NCBI GenBank assembly: GCA_031266805.1
Contig: JAISAH010000070.1
Location: forward strand, 1-52,572
DNA length: 52,572 nucleotides
DNA from: Gracilibacteraceae bacterium
GTDB lineage: Bacteria; Bacillota; Desulfitobacteriia; Desulfitobacteriales; Syntrophobotulaceae
Reading direction: 5' to 3'
In this document: one piece after another, positions 1-9,352 of the stretch
How positions within the stretch are numbered: the first letter of the stretch is position 1
Layout: the number at the start of each line of letters is the position of its first letter
Notes under the pieces: model-generated
Told to the model about the DNA's origin: nothing
What the model saw: the letters and a program-made list of their open reading frames with translations, nothing else
The model's database searches: none
Translations under genes and position numbers: made by a program

Positions 1-689
1 CTCTGCAGACGCTCGGCCATATCGTTGAACGCGGCGCACACGGGACCGAACTCGTCTTTCCCCGAATAGTCCAGCCGAAACGTCAGATTGCCCTCGCGGA
101 TTTGCGCCACGCCGTAGGAAAGCGCGTCGATGGGCGTCATAATGCTTCTTACCATGACGCGCGTCAGTATCCTGTTCGTAATGACGATAATCAATATAAT
201 CAGGATGAGCATTCCGAAACCCATCGCGACATAGGAACGATAGAACGCATCGTCACTCAAATAGTAGTTGGTATCCGTCAGAACAATGTGATATTCGCCC
301 ATCTTTCGCACGAATAATGCCGTATGGTCGAAAATCAGGGTATGCGTTCCGTTTTGCCCGAGCGCGGTCGCAAGCAGCGGCGTGTCCGGCGTCGGCACAC
401 CGATAAGCCGACCGTCTCTGTAAACGGAAACCGCGATATGCTCGTTCTCATTGCTTTCGGCGATGCCGCCTGCGGCGCGAAGCAGATCATCCTCCCCGGC
501 CGCGACGTCAAGAGCCGTAATGCTTCTTTTGGCCTGATAGAACCGCTCGTCGTCGAGAGAGCGCCCGCCGAAGTTCCCGAAAATGCCCATCATCGCAAGG
601 CTCATCACAGCGGCGAACAGAACGCACAGGGCGACGGGTATGGCGATCATCAGATTGTTGGATATAAATAACCGGCGTTTTATCGTCAC
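1..689 (-). CDS. Sensor histidine kinase, N-terminal part (3' end outside window)
   Basis: Read on the minus strand from GTG at 689. The visible 229 residues hold a first membrane segment near residues 10-35, an extracytoplasmic sensing region, a second membrane segment near 165-190 (rich in I, L and V), and a HAMP linker ending in a DEFGPVCAAFNDMAERL stretch. HAMP after two membrane helices is typical of membrane sensor kinases or chemoreceptors; the F-N-x-M-A-E-R-L ending favours a kinase. The catalytic domain lies beyond position 1. The GTG overlaps the TGA of the upstream glycosyltransferase as GTGA (686-689), so the two are probably translationally coupled. Which signal it senses cannot be told. 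Confidence 0.75.
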   Translation of the reverse strand, partial: MTIKRRLFISNNLMIAIPVALCVLFAAVMSLAMMGIFGNFGGRSLDDERFYQAKRSITALDVAAGEDDLLRAAGGIAESNENEHIAVSVYRDGRLIGVPTPDTPLLATALGQNGTHTLIFDHTALFVRKMGEYHIVLTDTNYYLSDDAFYRSYVAMGFGMLILIILIIVITNRILTRVMVRSIMTPIDALSYGVAQIREGNLTFRLDYSGKDEFGPVCAAFNDMAERLQ

Positions 690-1738
690 GGACTTTTACC
701 TCGCTGCGGTAACAGTATGGCATTTCCGCGATCACCGGCAATGGCGCGGGCTTCCGTATACGCCGCCAGCAGGCGCTTGCCGACAAGCTCGATCGCTCTT
801 GCTTCCGCGACGGCATGACCGTCTTTGGTCAAATTCCGCCAGTCGCCGCTCATCATGCCGATAATTTTATGACAAAATTCCTCCGTGCTTCCGCCTTTAT
901 ACACATGGACGCCGTCCGTCAGCCAATCCCGGTAAACGGGTATATCCCGCAGCAATACGGGCGTATTCATCGCCAAAGCCTCCAAAACGACGATCCCTTC
1001 CGTTTCCTCATGGCTGGGAAACAGGAGCAGATCGCAGCCGCGGTAGGCGTCGCGCAGTTCTTCCCGCCCGACGTAGCCGGGAAAAATGAGATTCGGCCGC
1101 TCCGCGCGCACCGCTTTTCTCACCTTGGCCGGCACGGTTCTCAGATCCGCGTGACCAAACCAGATGAATTTGTATTCGGGCAGCCGCTCCGCGAGTTCCA
1201 CGAAGTCCAAAATCCCTTTTCGCTCGATCCACAGACCGACGGACAGGATCACCTTGTCGCCGTCCTTAAAACCGTATTTTTTGCGGAAAGCGTCCCGGCC
1301 GCCCCTTTGTCTGTCAAAAAATGTCAGGTCGATCCCGTTGGAAATGGCCCTGATCGGTGTTTTTAGGCCGTAACTTTCCAGGATCCCCTTGGCATAAGGC
1401 GTAGGCGTTATAATGAGGTCGGCGCGGCCGTAACAGCGCTTGAGCCACAGCCGGAACAGCGGCGAAGCCCAGTTGGAGCCGATAAAAGAATTCCGGAAAT
1501 CCTCCTCCGTGGAATGGGCGTGAAAGACCACCGTTTTCCTCAGCGCCCTGGCGCGCCCGCTCACACGCAGAGAGCCGGGAAACAGCGTGTTGATATGCGC
1601 GATGTCAAAATCGCCGGCCGCGTCGGTCGTAAACTCCACGCCGCTATGGGCCAGCGCTTTTTTCTGATGTTCCAGCGCGCGGCCCACGCCGCTTTTTCCA
1701 ATCAGCTTCTGATGCTCGAAAAACAGCAGCACTCGCAT
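686..1738 (-). CDS. GT4 family glycosyltransferase, LafB/CpoA-like (glycolipid synthesis)
   Basis: 350 residues, GT-B fold GT4 family. The N-terminus (MRVLLFFEHQKLIGKSGVGR), the HAHSTEEDFRNSF segment and the PTPYAKGILESYG segment resemble the LafB/CpoA group, which adds a second sugar to monoglucosyl-diacylglycerol at the cytoplasmic membrane face. The GT4 E-x7-E motif is visible around residues 244-253 (EETEGIVVLE). Start is ATG at 1738 behind a long G-rich purine tract. It lies 28 bp after the VTT membrane protein gene and overlaps the kinase gene by 4 bp, so the three form one minus-strand operon. Acceptor and sugar specificity are inferred from family likeness only. Confidence 0.8.
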   Translation of the reverse strand: MRVLLFFEHQKLIGKSGVGRALEHQKKALAHSGVEFTTDAAGDFDIAHINTLFPGSLRVSGRARALRKTVVFHAHSTEEDFRNSFIGSNWASPLFRLWLKRCYGRADLIITPTPYAKGILESYGLKTPIRAISNGIDLTFFDRQRGGRDAFRKKYGFKDGDKVILSVGLWIERKGILDFVELAERLPEYKFIWFGHADLRTVPAKVRKAVRAERPNLIFPGYVGREELRDAYRGCDLLLFPSHEETEGIVVLEALAMNTPVLLRDIPVYRDWLTDGVHVYKGGSTEEFCHKIIGMMSGDWRNLTKDGHAVAEARAIELVGKRLLAAYTEARAIAGDRGNAILLPQRGKSP

Positions 1739-1766
1739 AGATCCGTCATCCCCCTCCCCCTCTCCC

Positions 1767-2369
1767 CTAGCCGATCAGCCGCGCGGCCCAGCCGGACACG
1801 CAGGCGAGCCCCAGACTGTACGCTATGATGGCGCCCGGCTTGCCGAGCACAATGATCGTGATAAACTTTTTCAGCCGCATACGCGTCATGCCCGCCACCA
1901 GGCACAGATAGTCGTCGGGCGCGAGCGGCAGGAAGATCGCCAGCGCGAACCACCTGTCGAAGGCGCTTTCCCTGTCCAGCCAGCCGATGTACTTGTCGTA
2001 GATCCGCTCCGGGACGACGCTTCGCACAAACGATTTTCCGTATCTGCGCGCCAGCAGAAAATTGACGACGGAGCCCGCGACGATGCCGACATAATTGTAG
2101 ACGCAGCCCCAGACGGGGCCGAAGATCAGCACGCCGGCGAGACAGCCGAGACCTCCGGGGATGATGGGGACGACGACCTGAACGATCTGCAGGAAAATGA
2201 ACAGGGCGGGGGCCCATACGCCCGCCCGGGCCAGAAAATCCGCCAGAACGTCCGTCTGCGTGAACAAACCGATACGGTAGCCGAGAACGCACAGGACGAC
2301 CGCAGCGGCGATTCCCAGGACCGATACGATATTGATGATTTTCCCCGCCTGGCCCCGCGTGTTCGTCAT
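1767..2369 (-). CDS. VTT-domain (DedA/TVP38-like) membrane protein
   Basis: About 200 residues with several hydrophobic helices and the VTT-domain pattern: a P-x-x-P-G-G-L-G-C-L-A-G-type segment (VVPIIPGGLGCLAG) followed by a G-x-x-x-G-S-x-x-N-F-x-L-A-R-R-Y-G segment. DedA/TVP38/TMEM64 proteins are membrane proteins linked to lipid flipping or envelope homeostasis. The open frame reaches to 2408, but ATG at 2369 is preferred because GGAGGT sits 9 bp upstream of it. It is the first gene of the operon with the lipid glycosyltransferase and the sensor kinase, which fits an envelope-lipid role. Confidence 0.8.
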   Translation of the reverse strand: MTNTRGQAGKIINIVSVLGIAAAVVLCVLGYRIGLFTQTDVLADFLARAGVWAPALFIFLQIVQVVVPIIPGGLGCLAGVLIFGPVWGCVYNYVGIVAGSVVNFLLARRYGKSFVRSVVPERIYDKYIGWLDRESAFDRWFALAIFLPLAPDDYLCLVAGMTRMRLKKFITIIVLGKPGAIIAYSLGLACVSGWAARLIG

Positions 2370-2492
2370 GCCTGCCGCACCTCCGTCGCAATTATAGTAT
2401 AGTAGCACGCGCCGATTAAAGCGCCGCAGAACATAGATTAAGCCTCCGTTAAACCTGGATGAAAAAACTGAGACGGATTTTAATATTTCCTA

Positions 2493-3695
2493 CTACGCGA
2501 CGGTCCGCTTTTTCTGCCCCCAAAACATCCCAAAAGATGTGAGGCCGGCGACCAGAACCAAGAATACGATCAGCATGACATGATAGGGCACGACCATGCC
2601 GAACACGTTGTAGACCTTGTACTGCGTGAATACCGAGCCCACGAGCGCGAAGCTGGCGACGCCGAAATCCACGACGGGCTGTATCATATTTTGAATGGTC
2701 GTTCCGAGCGCGGCGATACCGATATTCAGGAGAAGCACGACGAGGGAGGCGCCGCAGACCGCGATCTGGCTTTTCAGCCGCGAGGAGATAAAGCTGACGA
2801 TCAGCGCGAAGACCGTGCCGGAGAGCAGCAGCCACAGCGCGGAGACGGCGGTGAACCCGGCGTTCGAGAAACCAAGCGGGGCGCGCACATAATCGGGGAC
2901 AGAGCGCAACGCGGCATTCGCGCCCTCCAGCGTGCCCACCGACAGGAATCCGAATACAAAGGTGGCGAGCAGATACATCGCGAGGATGGCGACGGCGGTG
3001 ACGACCACGGCGGCGATTTTCGCGGCCACGATCTTGCGCCGCCCGTTGCGGGAAGAGAGGATCAGATTGTCCATGCCGGTGGACGCTTCCATGGAAAACA
3101 CGGGCGAAATAATGAACAGCAGCGGGATGAACAGCAGAAACAGCGTGAGCGTATCGCCCCAATTCGCAAACAGGTTGCCCCATTCCAAAGTATTCGCGAA
3201 CTGCGGCTCACCGAGCGCCACCTCTCTGTTCAGCTGATCTCTGGTGCTTCTGTACTCAAAACCGCCCGTTTGTCCGCTTTGCTCCAGCTCGGTCAGCCGG
3301 GACTGCAGCACGTTGACGCCGTAAGGGGCGAACAAGCTGTCAAAAGGGGCGCCGTTGTAATATTCGTCCACATGCCCGACAAAATGGGCGTAATCCACGT
3401 CGAATTTCAGGACGGGATCGCCGGACGTGCCGTAGTAGATGGCTTCCTCATTGTTGCCGTAGCGCTCTTTGGCCGTCTCATAGCTCTCCATGGCCACGCC
3501 CGCGTATTCCGCATTGACGGGGCCGGCGAGCGGCCTGGCGAGATCGGCGTAGGTTTTATAGGCTTCGCCGTCGCCGACGATAAAATACGAGGTCCCGAAG
3601 CCGACGCCGGCGTACAGGATCAGCATGGCGCCCAGGATGATCAGCGTTTTTTTGTTCAGCATGAGCTTCCTGAGTTCAAACCTGAATAATGACAT
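2493..3695 (-). CDS. ABC-2 type transporter permease
   Basis: 400 residues. One membrane helix near the N-terminus (about 15-35), a large extracytoplasmic loop (about 40-170), then five or so hydrophobic helices from residue 180 to the end. This is the layout of ABC-2 permeases of the NatB/YhgE-like type. Start is ATG at 3695 with GGAGG a few bases upstream. It follows the ATPase gene with a 10-bp gap, so the two make an exporter. The substrate cannot be told; lantibiotic immunity, drug or sodium export are all known for this architecture. Confidence 0.8.
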   Translation of the reverse strand: MSLFRFELRKLMLNKKTLIILGAMLILYAGVGFGTSYFIVGDGEAYKTYADLARPLAGPVNAEYAGVAMESYETAKERYGNNEEAIYYGTSGDPVLKFDVDYAHFVGHVDEYYNGAPFDSLFAPYGVNVLQSRLTELEQSGQTGGFEYRSTRDQLNREVALGEPQFANTLEWGNLFANWGDTLTLFLLFIPLLFIISPVFSMEASTGMDNLILSSRNGRRKIVAAKIAAVVVTAVAILAMYLLATFVFGFLSVGTLEGANAALRSVPDYVRAPLGFSNAGFTAVSALWLLLSGTVFALIVSFISSRLKSQIAVCGASLVVLLLNIGIAALGTTIQNMIQPVVDFGVASFALVGSVFTQYKVYNVFGMVVPYHVMLIVFLVLVAGLTSFGMFWGQKKRTVA

Positions 3696-3705
3696 TTTTT
3701 TCCTC

Positions 3706-4587
3706 CTACGCCGCCGGTTTCAACGGCAGATAATTGAATATATAGAGATAGGCGTCCTCCAGATTGGGCGTGACCGGGACGGCGTCGGCGGAGGGCTTGT
3801 TTTCGCTGATGACCCGCACCTCCATCATATCGCCGTGCGGGACGACGTTGGAGATGACCGCGCTGTTCTGGAACTCGACCAATCTCTCGACGGGGATGCG
3901 CAGGCTCCACACGCAGTTCTCGATCTGCCGAACGTATTCCTCGCTGCTGCCAAGCCGCTCGACCTTGCCGTATTCCATCATCATGACCTGTTTGGCGATG
4001 CTGTCCACATCGGAGACGATATGCGTGGAAAGCAGGACGAGGCGGTCCTTGGAGTAGGCCGAGATGATGTTGCGGAATTTGATGCGCTCATGCGGGTCGA
4101 GCCCCGCCGTCGGCTCGTCGAGGATCAGGATCTCGGGGTTGTCGAGCAGGGCCTGTGCGATGCCGAGCCGCCTTTGCATACCGCCGGAATAGGTGACGCA
4201 GCGGCGGTGCAGGTCGCCTGATAGGCCGACATTGCGGGCGAGCGCCTCGATCTGTTCCCTCGCCTCCGCTGCCGGAACGCCCTTGAGCGCCGCGACGTAC
4301 TCCAGATAGTCGCGCCCCGTGAAGTCGGAGTAAAAACTCATGTCCTGCGGCAGATAGCCGATCTTGGCGCGATACTCGTCGCCGCAGGCGTTTTTATCCT
4401 GACCGTTTATCAGGATACGGCCCTTCGTCGGCTGCAGGATATCCGCCAGTATGCGGATCATGGTCGTCTTGCCCGCGCCGTTGGGGCCGAGCAGCCCGTA
4501 CACCCCGTTTTCCAGGCGCAAAGAGATGCCTTTCAAAACCTCCTTGTCCCTGAAATTTTTGACTATGCCCTCGAGTTGTAACTGCAT
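3706..4587 (-). CDS. ABC transporter ATP-binding protein (ABC-2 exporter)
   Basis: 293 residues. Walker A GPNGAGKTT at 34-42, Q-loop in YLPQDMSFY, signature YSGGMQRRL near 134, Walker B with catalytic Glu in LILDEPTAGLDP near 154-165, and the switch His in LLSTHIVSD. The C-terminal 80 residues form the extra domain common in drug/lantibiotic-type exporter ATPases. Start is ATG at 4587 behind an A/G-rich tract (AAGGGGAAGGGG). Partner of the permease just downstream. A possible -10 element (TATAAT, minus strand, 4641-4636) lies about 50 bp upstream with only a weak -35. Confidence 0.85.
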   Translation of the reverse strand: MQLQLEGIVKNFRDKEVLKGISLRLENGVYGLLGPNGAGKTTMIRILADILQPTKGRILINGQDKNACGDEYRAKIGYLPQDMSFYSDFTGRDYLEYVAALKGVPAAEAREQIEALARNVGLSGDLHRRCVTYSGGMQRRLGIAQALLDNPEILILDEPTAGLDPHERIKFRNIISAYSKDRLVLLSTHIVSDVDSIAKQVMMMEYGKVERLGSSEEYVRQIENCVWSLRIPVERLVEFQNSAVISNVVPHGDMMEVRVISENKPSADAVPVTPNLEDAYLYIFNYLPLKPAA

Positions 4588-4690
4588 GAGTTTTCCCCTT
4601 CCCCTTCCCTTTCAGATTCATTCCTGCCGTTGCTGATTATAGATTAGCGGATAAAGGTAAACAGAAAACCCTTAAAAGTTAAACAATTGG

Positions 4691-4760
4691 TAAACTCTCC
4701 CCTCTCTCCTCCAACTCTCCACTCTCCTCTCTCCACTCTCCACTCCTCGTCCCACTCCCC
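4691..4760. repeat. Polypyrimidine tract with repeated CTCTCCACT units
   Basis: The plus strand is almost pure C/T and built from imperfect repeats of CTCTCCACT and CTCTCTCC. A 16-base piece (4723-4738, TCTCCTCTCTCCACTC) recurs exactly at 29030-29045, where it sits at the start of the GNAT gene. It lies between divergent genes, just upstream of the YceG-like gene promoter. It may be a dispersed low-complexity repeat; no function is evident. Confidence 0.6.
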
Positions 4761-4789
4761 TTGCCCATCCCCGTTTTTTCCGCTATAAT
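4761..4789 (+). promoter_or_regulatory. Sigma-70-type promoter for the YceG-like gene
   Basis: TTGCCC at 4761-4766 and TATAAT at 4784-4789 with a 17-bp spacer. Transcription would start near 4796, giving a leader of about 20 bases before ATG 4815. Confidence 0.6.
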
Positions 4790-4814
4790 GATAATCTAAA
4801 GAAAGCTCTGCGGT

Positions 4815-7091
4815 ATGGGGGTGAAAATCACGTTAAATCATGAAGCGGTTTTTCTGGGTTTGAATGAGCGTCATCCTTCCCAGACCTTGTTTTTCCGCTT
4901 TATCGGCACGGACGAGGACGGGAAAACAGAGGCTTTTCTGACGCGCTTCCGCGATCTGGCCGCCGAGGGGGGGCTGCTGTTCACAGAGCCGATCCCGGAA
5001 CCGGGGGCGGGGGAGACGGCCCGTCTGGAGGAGGCGACCGGCGATTTCACTCGCGTCACGGAGCAAACGGTCGCCGCGCATGTGACCGCTTGGCTGAGCC
5101 AGTTATGGCAGTCGCAGCAGGCGGAAACAGCCAAAGCGGTCTGGTCGCTCGTTAAATTCCTCAAAGGACGCGGCACGCGCGAGGAAACGCTGCGCTCCGT
5201 GTATACCGGCCTGCTCTGCCGTCTCTCGGTCCCCTGCGGCCGCGCCCTGCGCGCGACGGGCAGCGGCGATCCGCCCAAAGTGATGTACGAGGGAGAGATC
5301 ACGGCCCGGGAACTCTATCTGCTTTATACGCTTTCGCTGGCCGGCTGCGACGTGGTATACGCGCATCATAACGAGGAAAGTTATTTGGCCGCCGACCCGA
5401 TCGCCCGTTTTTCCTCGCTCGTGCGCGGTTCGGTCTTCACGCCCCGGCCCGCCGCGCAAAACCGGCCCTCCGCGGGCTTGGAGCGGGAAACATCCGCCGG
5501 CTTGCCGGATTTGCCGCCACCGGCGGCGGACGCGGCGACGACGCGGGCGGACGCGGCGCGCACAGCAGGTCTCGTCTGCGTGAACTCCTGGCTCGAGGGC
5601 GGCGACGTTTGGAGCGCGGTCCTGGAAAACGCCGCCCGGCGCGGCGGCCGCGGCCCGGAACGGCGCAATATTTTTTCCCTTTGTTTCGGCGCCGACGAGC
5701 GGGATCTCTACCGCAACCGCCTTTTCTTCCTGCGGGAAAAATTGCGCGCTTCTGGAAGAAAATGGATGCTAATGACTTTGCGCACCCCTCCTCCGACCGA
5801 AAAAGAAGCGGCGGTTTTTCAGGGAGCAACCGCGCCGGAGGAATTGGCCGCGCGCCTGACCGCCGGCGACGAACTCACGACTCTTCTGGCTCGGCGGGCC
5901 CTGCTCACGCTGCTGGACGAACGGGCGGCGGCGGAAACGGACGCGGGCCGGGCGCCGCGGCTGGCCGCCTGGCTCGCGCGTTACGCGGCGGAACTGTTCG
6001 CCGGGGAACCGGCGGCGGACGCCCCGCCGATTTTCCTCTATTACGGCCCTATCACGGCGGATGAGACAGATTTGCTTTGGCTGCTGAAAGAAATCGGCGC
6101 CGACGTTCTGTATTTCTCGCCGGATAAGGCGGACAGCGAGGTGTTTCGCCGCCGCTCGGGGCCGCCGCTCGGGGCGCTGGAGACGGAACTGCCGGGCGAT
6201 TTGCCCTGGGAGCCTTTTCCAGAAGAAGAAATACGTCTGCGGGCGGAAACAACGGCCTATAACGCTTCCCGCGAATTGGACCGCGTTTTGTACAGCGGCT
6301 CCGGCCTTTACCGCCGCCGGCAATTCACCCGCAGCCGACCGGTGACTCTCAAGACCACCTATGACGAGATCCCCCTGCTCTGGCCGGTCGAGGCCAAGTA
6401 CCGCCCCAATTTCCAGGCGGAGGACGGCGTGGCGACGGTGCCGAATATTTTCGCGAAGATCTGCGGCGTGGAAAAAGGCCTGACCGAGATGTACTGGGAT
6501 CGGATCGCCGCCCTGACGACACAGCAGACCTATCTGGTCACGCGCCTGCCGTTTTTTGCCCGCGCGGGCGCGCCGGAGACGAAGGAGGCGCGGAATTTCT
6601 GGCAGGGCGATCAGCTTTCTCCGGACGTGAAAAAAAGTCCCTACTACCGTTACGAACATCTGTCGCCTGACACGCAGGAACTGTGGCTGGAAAAAACGCG
6701 GGAACTCCTGCGCGGGGATCTGCTGCGCCTGACGGAAGAGGAAAAATTTCAGGCCCTCGCGGTCCTCTTCGCCTTGGAACCGGAGATCCTGCGCTTGATC
6801 CAGAATTTTGACTACACGGGTGAAGTGCCCAAACTGCTCATAGTCTCGGCGACGGACGCCCTTTTCGCCTTGGAGGACTGTGTTCACGCCGCTTTTCTCA
6901 ATATGATCGGTTTTGACGTTGTGATATTCACGCCGACCGGCAACCGGGACATCGAAACTTATATCGACGCGCGGCATTTTGAGACCCATCAGATCGGCGA
7001 ATATATGCCCGGCCTGAGCCCGCCCGATTTGCGCCGGCGCCGGCTGGGTCTGAAGCCGCAGTCCTGGCTGGGCAAGTTGTTAGGGCGTTAG
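4815..7091 (+). CDS. YceG-like family protein (tellurite-resistance-associated family)
   Basis: 758 residues, no signal peptide or membrane helices. The C-terminal half resembles the Bacillus YceG family (YceG_bac): a YRPNFQAEDGVATVPNIFAKI-type segment near residue 530 and a C-terminal LNMIGFDVVIFTPTGNRDIE segment. In Bacillus, yceG sits in the yceCDEFGHI operon with TerD- and TelA-like genes, linked to tellurite and envelope stress. Here it stands alone before argF, with no ter genes in view. Residues 215-260 are a low-complexity A/P/R-rich stretch, probably a linker. The biochemical role is not known. Start ATG 4815 has only a weak ribosome site; GTG at 4821 is an alternative. Confidence 0.6.
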   Translation: MGVKITLNHEAVFLGLNERHPSQTLFFRFIGTDEDGKTEAFLTRFRDLAAEGGLLFTEPIPEPGAGETARLEEATGDFTRVTEQTVAAHVTAWLSQLWQSQQAETAKAVWSLVKFLKGRGTREETLRSVYTGLLCRLSVPCGRALRATGSGDPPKVMYEGEITARELYLLYTLSLAGCDVVYAHHNEESYLAADPIARFSSLVRGSVFTPRPAAQNRPSAGLERETSAGLPDLPPPAADAATTRADAARTAGLVCVNSWLEGGDVWSAVLENAARRGGRGPERRNIFSLCFGADERDLYRNRLFFLREKLRASGRKWMLMTLRTPPPTEKEAAVFQGATAPEELAARLTAGDELTTLLARRALLTLLDERAAAETDAGRAPRLAAWLARYAAELFAGEPAADAPPIFLYYGPITADETDLLWLLKEIGADVLYFSPDKADSEVFRRRSGPPLGALETELPGDLPWEPFPEEEIRLRAETTAYNASRELDRVLYSGSGLYRRRQFTRSRPVTLKTTYDEIPLLWPVEAKYRPNFQAEDGVATVPNIFAKICGVEKGLTEMYWDRIAALTTQQTYLVTRLPFFARAGAPETKEARNFWQGDQLSPDVKKSPYYRYEHLSPDTQELWLEKTRELLRGDLLRLTEEEKFQALAVLFALEPEILRLIQNFDYTGEVPKLLIVSATDALFALEDCVHAAFLNMIGFDVVIFTPTGNRDIETYIDARHFETHQIGEYMPGLSPPDLRRRRLGLKPQSWLGKLLGR

Positions 7092-7159
7092 GCCGTTAGG
7101 GCGGCGGGTGAACTAAAGCGGATCGAGTATATGGAATAATATGTAAAAAGGTGGTCGAA

Positions 7160-8113
7160 ATGGCGGATTTAAGCGCAAAACTGGCGGGGCGCGACTTTCT
7201 GACCTTGCAGGATTTCACGGCGGAGGAAATCAGCCTCTTTATCGCGACGGCCCGCGATCTCAAAGCCCGGCAGAAAGCCGGAACGCCGCATCATTTGCTC
7301 GCGGGCAAAACTTTGGCGATGATATTCACCAAATCGTCGACCCGGACGCGCGTCGCTTTTGAGGTGGGCATTTATCAGCTGGGCGGGACGGGTCTTTTTC
7401 TCAGCGAACGGGACATCCAGCTGGGACGGGGCGAATCCGTCGCCGACACGGCCCGCGTCCTCTCCCGCATGGTGGACGGCGTCATGATCCGCACATTCAG
7501 TCACGCGGAGGTGGAAGAACTGGCGCGGCACGCGGCGGTCCCCGTCATCAACGGTCTGACGGACTATCTGCACCCGACCCAGGTCCTAGCTGATCTGATG
7601 ACGATCGAGGAACATAAGGGCCGTCTGGCCGGCCTGAAACTGGCTTATATCGGCGACGGCGGTAATGTGGCCCACTCTTTGCTCCTCGGCTGCAGTAAAA
7701 TGGGTATGGATATCACTTTGGCCTGTCCGGCGGCGTATGAGCCGCGGGAGGAAATACTGCGGGCGGCGCTCGCCAACGGCGCGGAGAGCGGCAGCCGCGT
7801 GCGTCTGGTGCGCGAGCCGCTGGAGGCGGCGCGGGACGCCGACGCCCTTTACACCGACGTCTGGGCCAGCATGGGCCAGGAAGGCGAATCAGCGGAAAGG
7901 CGCGCCGCTTTTAAGGGTTACTGCCTGGACGACGCGGCGCTGGCGGCGGCGCGGCCGGACGCTATAGTTTTGCATTGCCTGCCCGCGCATAAAGGCGAGG
8001 AAATAACGGAAGCGGTTTTTGAAGGCCCGCGGTCCGTGGTGTTCGACGAGGCGGAAAACCGGCTGCACGCTCATAAAGCCGTCATGGCCCTTTTGATGGG
8101 AAACACTGATTAA
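7160..8113 (+). CDS. argF: Ornithine carbamoyltransferase
   Basis: 317 residues. Joins carbamoyl phosphate and ornithine to give citrulline in arginine synthesis (or the reverse in catabolism). The carbamoyl-phosphate loop STRTR is at 60-64, the HPTQ motif is in [14 protein letters not shown], and the ornithine-side motif HCLPAH is at about 271-276; the SMG loop is present as [12 protein letters not shown] at 7160 is chosen over GTG 7151 because AAAGGTGG lies just upstream at the right distance. argG follows after 25 bp, so the role is biosynthetic. Confidence 0.95.
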   Translation: MADLSAKLAGRDFLTLQDFTAEEISLFIATARDLKARQKAGTPHHLLAGKTLAMIFTKSSTRTRVAFEVGIYQLGGTGLFLSERDIQLGRGESVADTARVLSRMVDGVMIRTFSHAEVEELARHAAVPVINGLTDYLHPTQVLADLMTIEEHKGRLAGLKLAYIGDGGNVAHSLLLGCSKMGMDITLACPAAYEPREEILRAALANGAESGSRVRLVREPLEAARDADALYTDVWASMGQEGESAERRAAFKGYCLDDAALAAARPDAIVLHCLPAHKGEEITEAVFEGPRSVVFDEAENRLHAHKAVMALLMGNTD

Positions 8114-8138
8114 ATCAATAAAAACGAGGAGAGCGAAT

Positions 8139-9344
8139 ATGGGTAAAAAAGTCGTTTTGGCGTATTCCGGCGGTTTGGACACCTCCGTCATCATCCCCTG
8201 GCTGAAGGAAAATTATGGTTATGAAGTGATCGCCATGTCCGCCGATCTGGGACAGGGCGAGGAACTGGAGCCGCTGCGGGCCAAAGCTCTGCAAAGCGGC
8301 GCGGCCAAACTCTACATCGAGGACTTGCGCGAGGAATTTGTCGCCGATTATATTTTCCCGACAGTCAGAGCCGGCGCCGTCTATGAGGGGGAATACCTGC
8401 TCGGCACGGCTTTTGCCCGCCCGCTCATCGCCAAGCGGCTGGTGGACATCGCCCGCCGCGAGGGCGCGGTGGCGGTGGCGCACGGCGCGACCGGTAAAGG
8501 CAATGATCAGGTGCGTTTTGAACTCTCTATAAAAGCTCTGGATCCGGATCTGGAAATCATCGCCCCCTGGCGGTTGTGGGACATCCGCTCGCGTGAGGAC
8601 GCGATCGACTACGCGGCGGCGCGGGGCATCCCCGTGCCCGTGACCAAGGAAAGCCCCTACAGCCTGGACCGCAATATCTGGCACCTCAGCCACGAAGGCG
8701 GCGATCTGGAAAACCCGTGGAACGCGCCGCGCGACAGCATGTACGCTTTGACGACGCCGCCGCGCCAGGCGCCGGACGAACCGGCTTATGTGGAAATCGA
8801 ATTCACCCGGGGCGACCCGGTGGCCGTCAACGGCGAAAAAATGGCGCCTTTGGCCTTGCTGACCAAATTGAACGAAATAGGCGGCGCCCATGGCGTCGGC
8901 ATCGTGGACATCGTGGAAAACCGGCTGGTGGGCATGAAATCCCGCGGCGTATACGAAACGCCCGGCGGCGCGATCTTGGTCGCGGCTCACCGGGCGCTGG
9001 AGCGGCTGACGCTGGACCGGACCACGCAGCATTTCAAGGAACAGGCGGCCCTGCGCTACGCGGAACTGGTTTACGACGGCTTATGGTTTTCCCCGCTGCG
9101 CGAGGCGCTGGACGCTTTTGTCGCCGTGACGCAGCGTCAGGTCACCGGACTGGCGCGCCTGCAGCTATATAAGGGCAATTGCCGCCCGGCCGGAACGCGG
9201 TCGCCTTATTCTTTGTACAACGAGGAATTTGTCACCTTCGGCGCCGACGAGGTCTATAATCAGAAGGACGCGGAAGGATTCATCAATCTGTTCGGTTTGC
9301 CGCTCAAAGTGCGGGCCCTGATGGAAAAACAAAACCGCGGATGA
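8139..9344 (+). CDS. argG: Argininosuccinate synthase
   Basis: 401 residues, the usual length. Uses ATP to join citrulline and aspartate into argininosuccinate. The ATP-pyrophosphatase P-loop [10 protein letters not shown] is at 8-17; the [15 protein letters not shown] segment is characteristic. Start ATG 8139 has GAGGAGAG upstream. It forms an argFG pair; argH is not visible in the window. It ends only 8 bp from the end of the convergent ABC gene, with no obvious terminator between. Confidence 0.95.
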   Translation: MGKKVVLAYSGGLDTSVIIPWLKENYGYEVIAMSADLGQGEELEPLRAKALQSGAAKLYIEDLREEFVADYIFPTVRAGAVYEGEYLLGTAFARPLIAKRLVDIARREGAVAVAHGATGKGNDQVRFELSIKALDPDLEIIAPWRLWDIRSREDAIDYAAARGIPVPVTKESPYSLDRNIWHLSHEGGDLENPWNAPRDSMYALTTPPRQAPDEPAYVEIEFTRGDPVAVNGEKMAPLALLTKLNEIGGAHGVGIVDIVENRLVGMKSRGVYETPGGAILVAAHRALERLTLDRTTQHFKEQAALRYAELVYDGLWFSPLREALDAFVAVTQRQVTGLARLQLYKGNCRPAGTRSPYSLYNEEFVTFGADEVYNQKDAEGFINLFGLPLKVRALMEKQNRG

Positions 9345-9352
9345 ACGCCTCA

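Noticed and set aside
5769-6989. 406-codon open frame antisense to the YceG-like gene
   Set aside because: Arg-rich, no motif, no ribosome site; the plus-strand gene has family-like segments through the same region.
7082-7112. Short GTTAGGGC-type direct repeats after the YceG-like gene
   Set aside because: Only two or three short units, partly in coding sequence; not enough for a repeat family or regulatory site.
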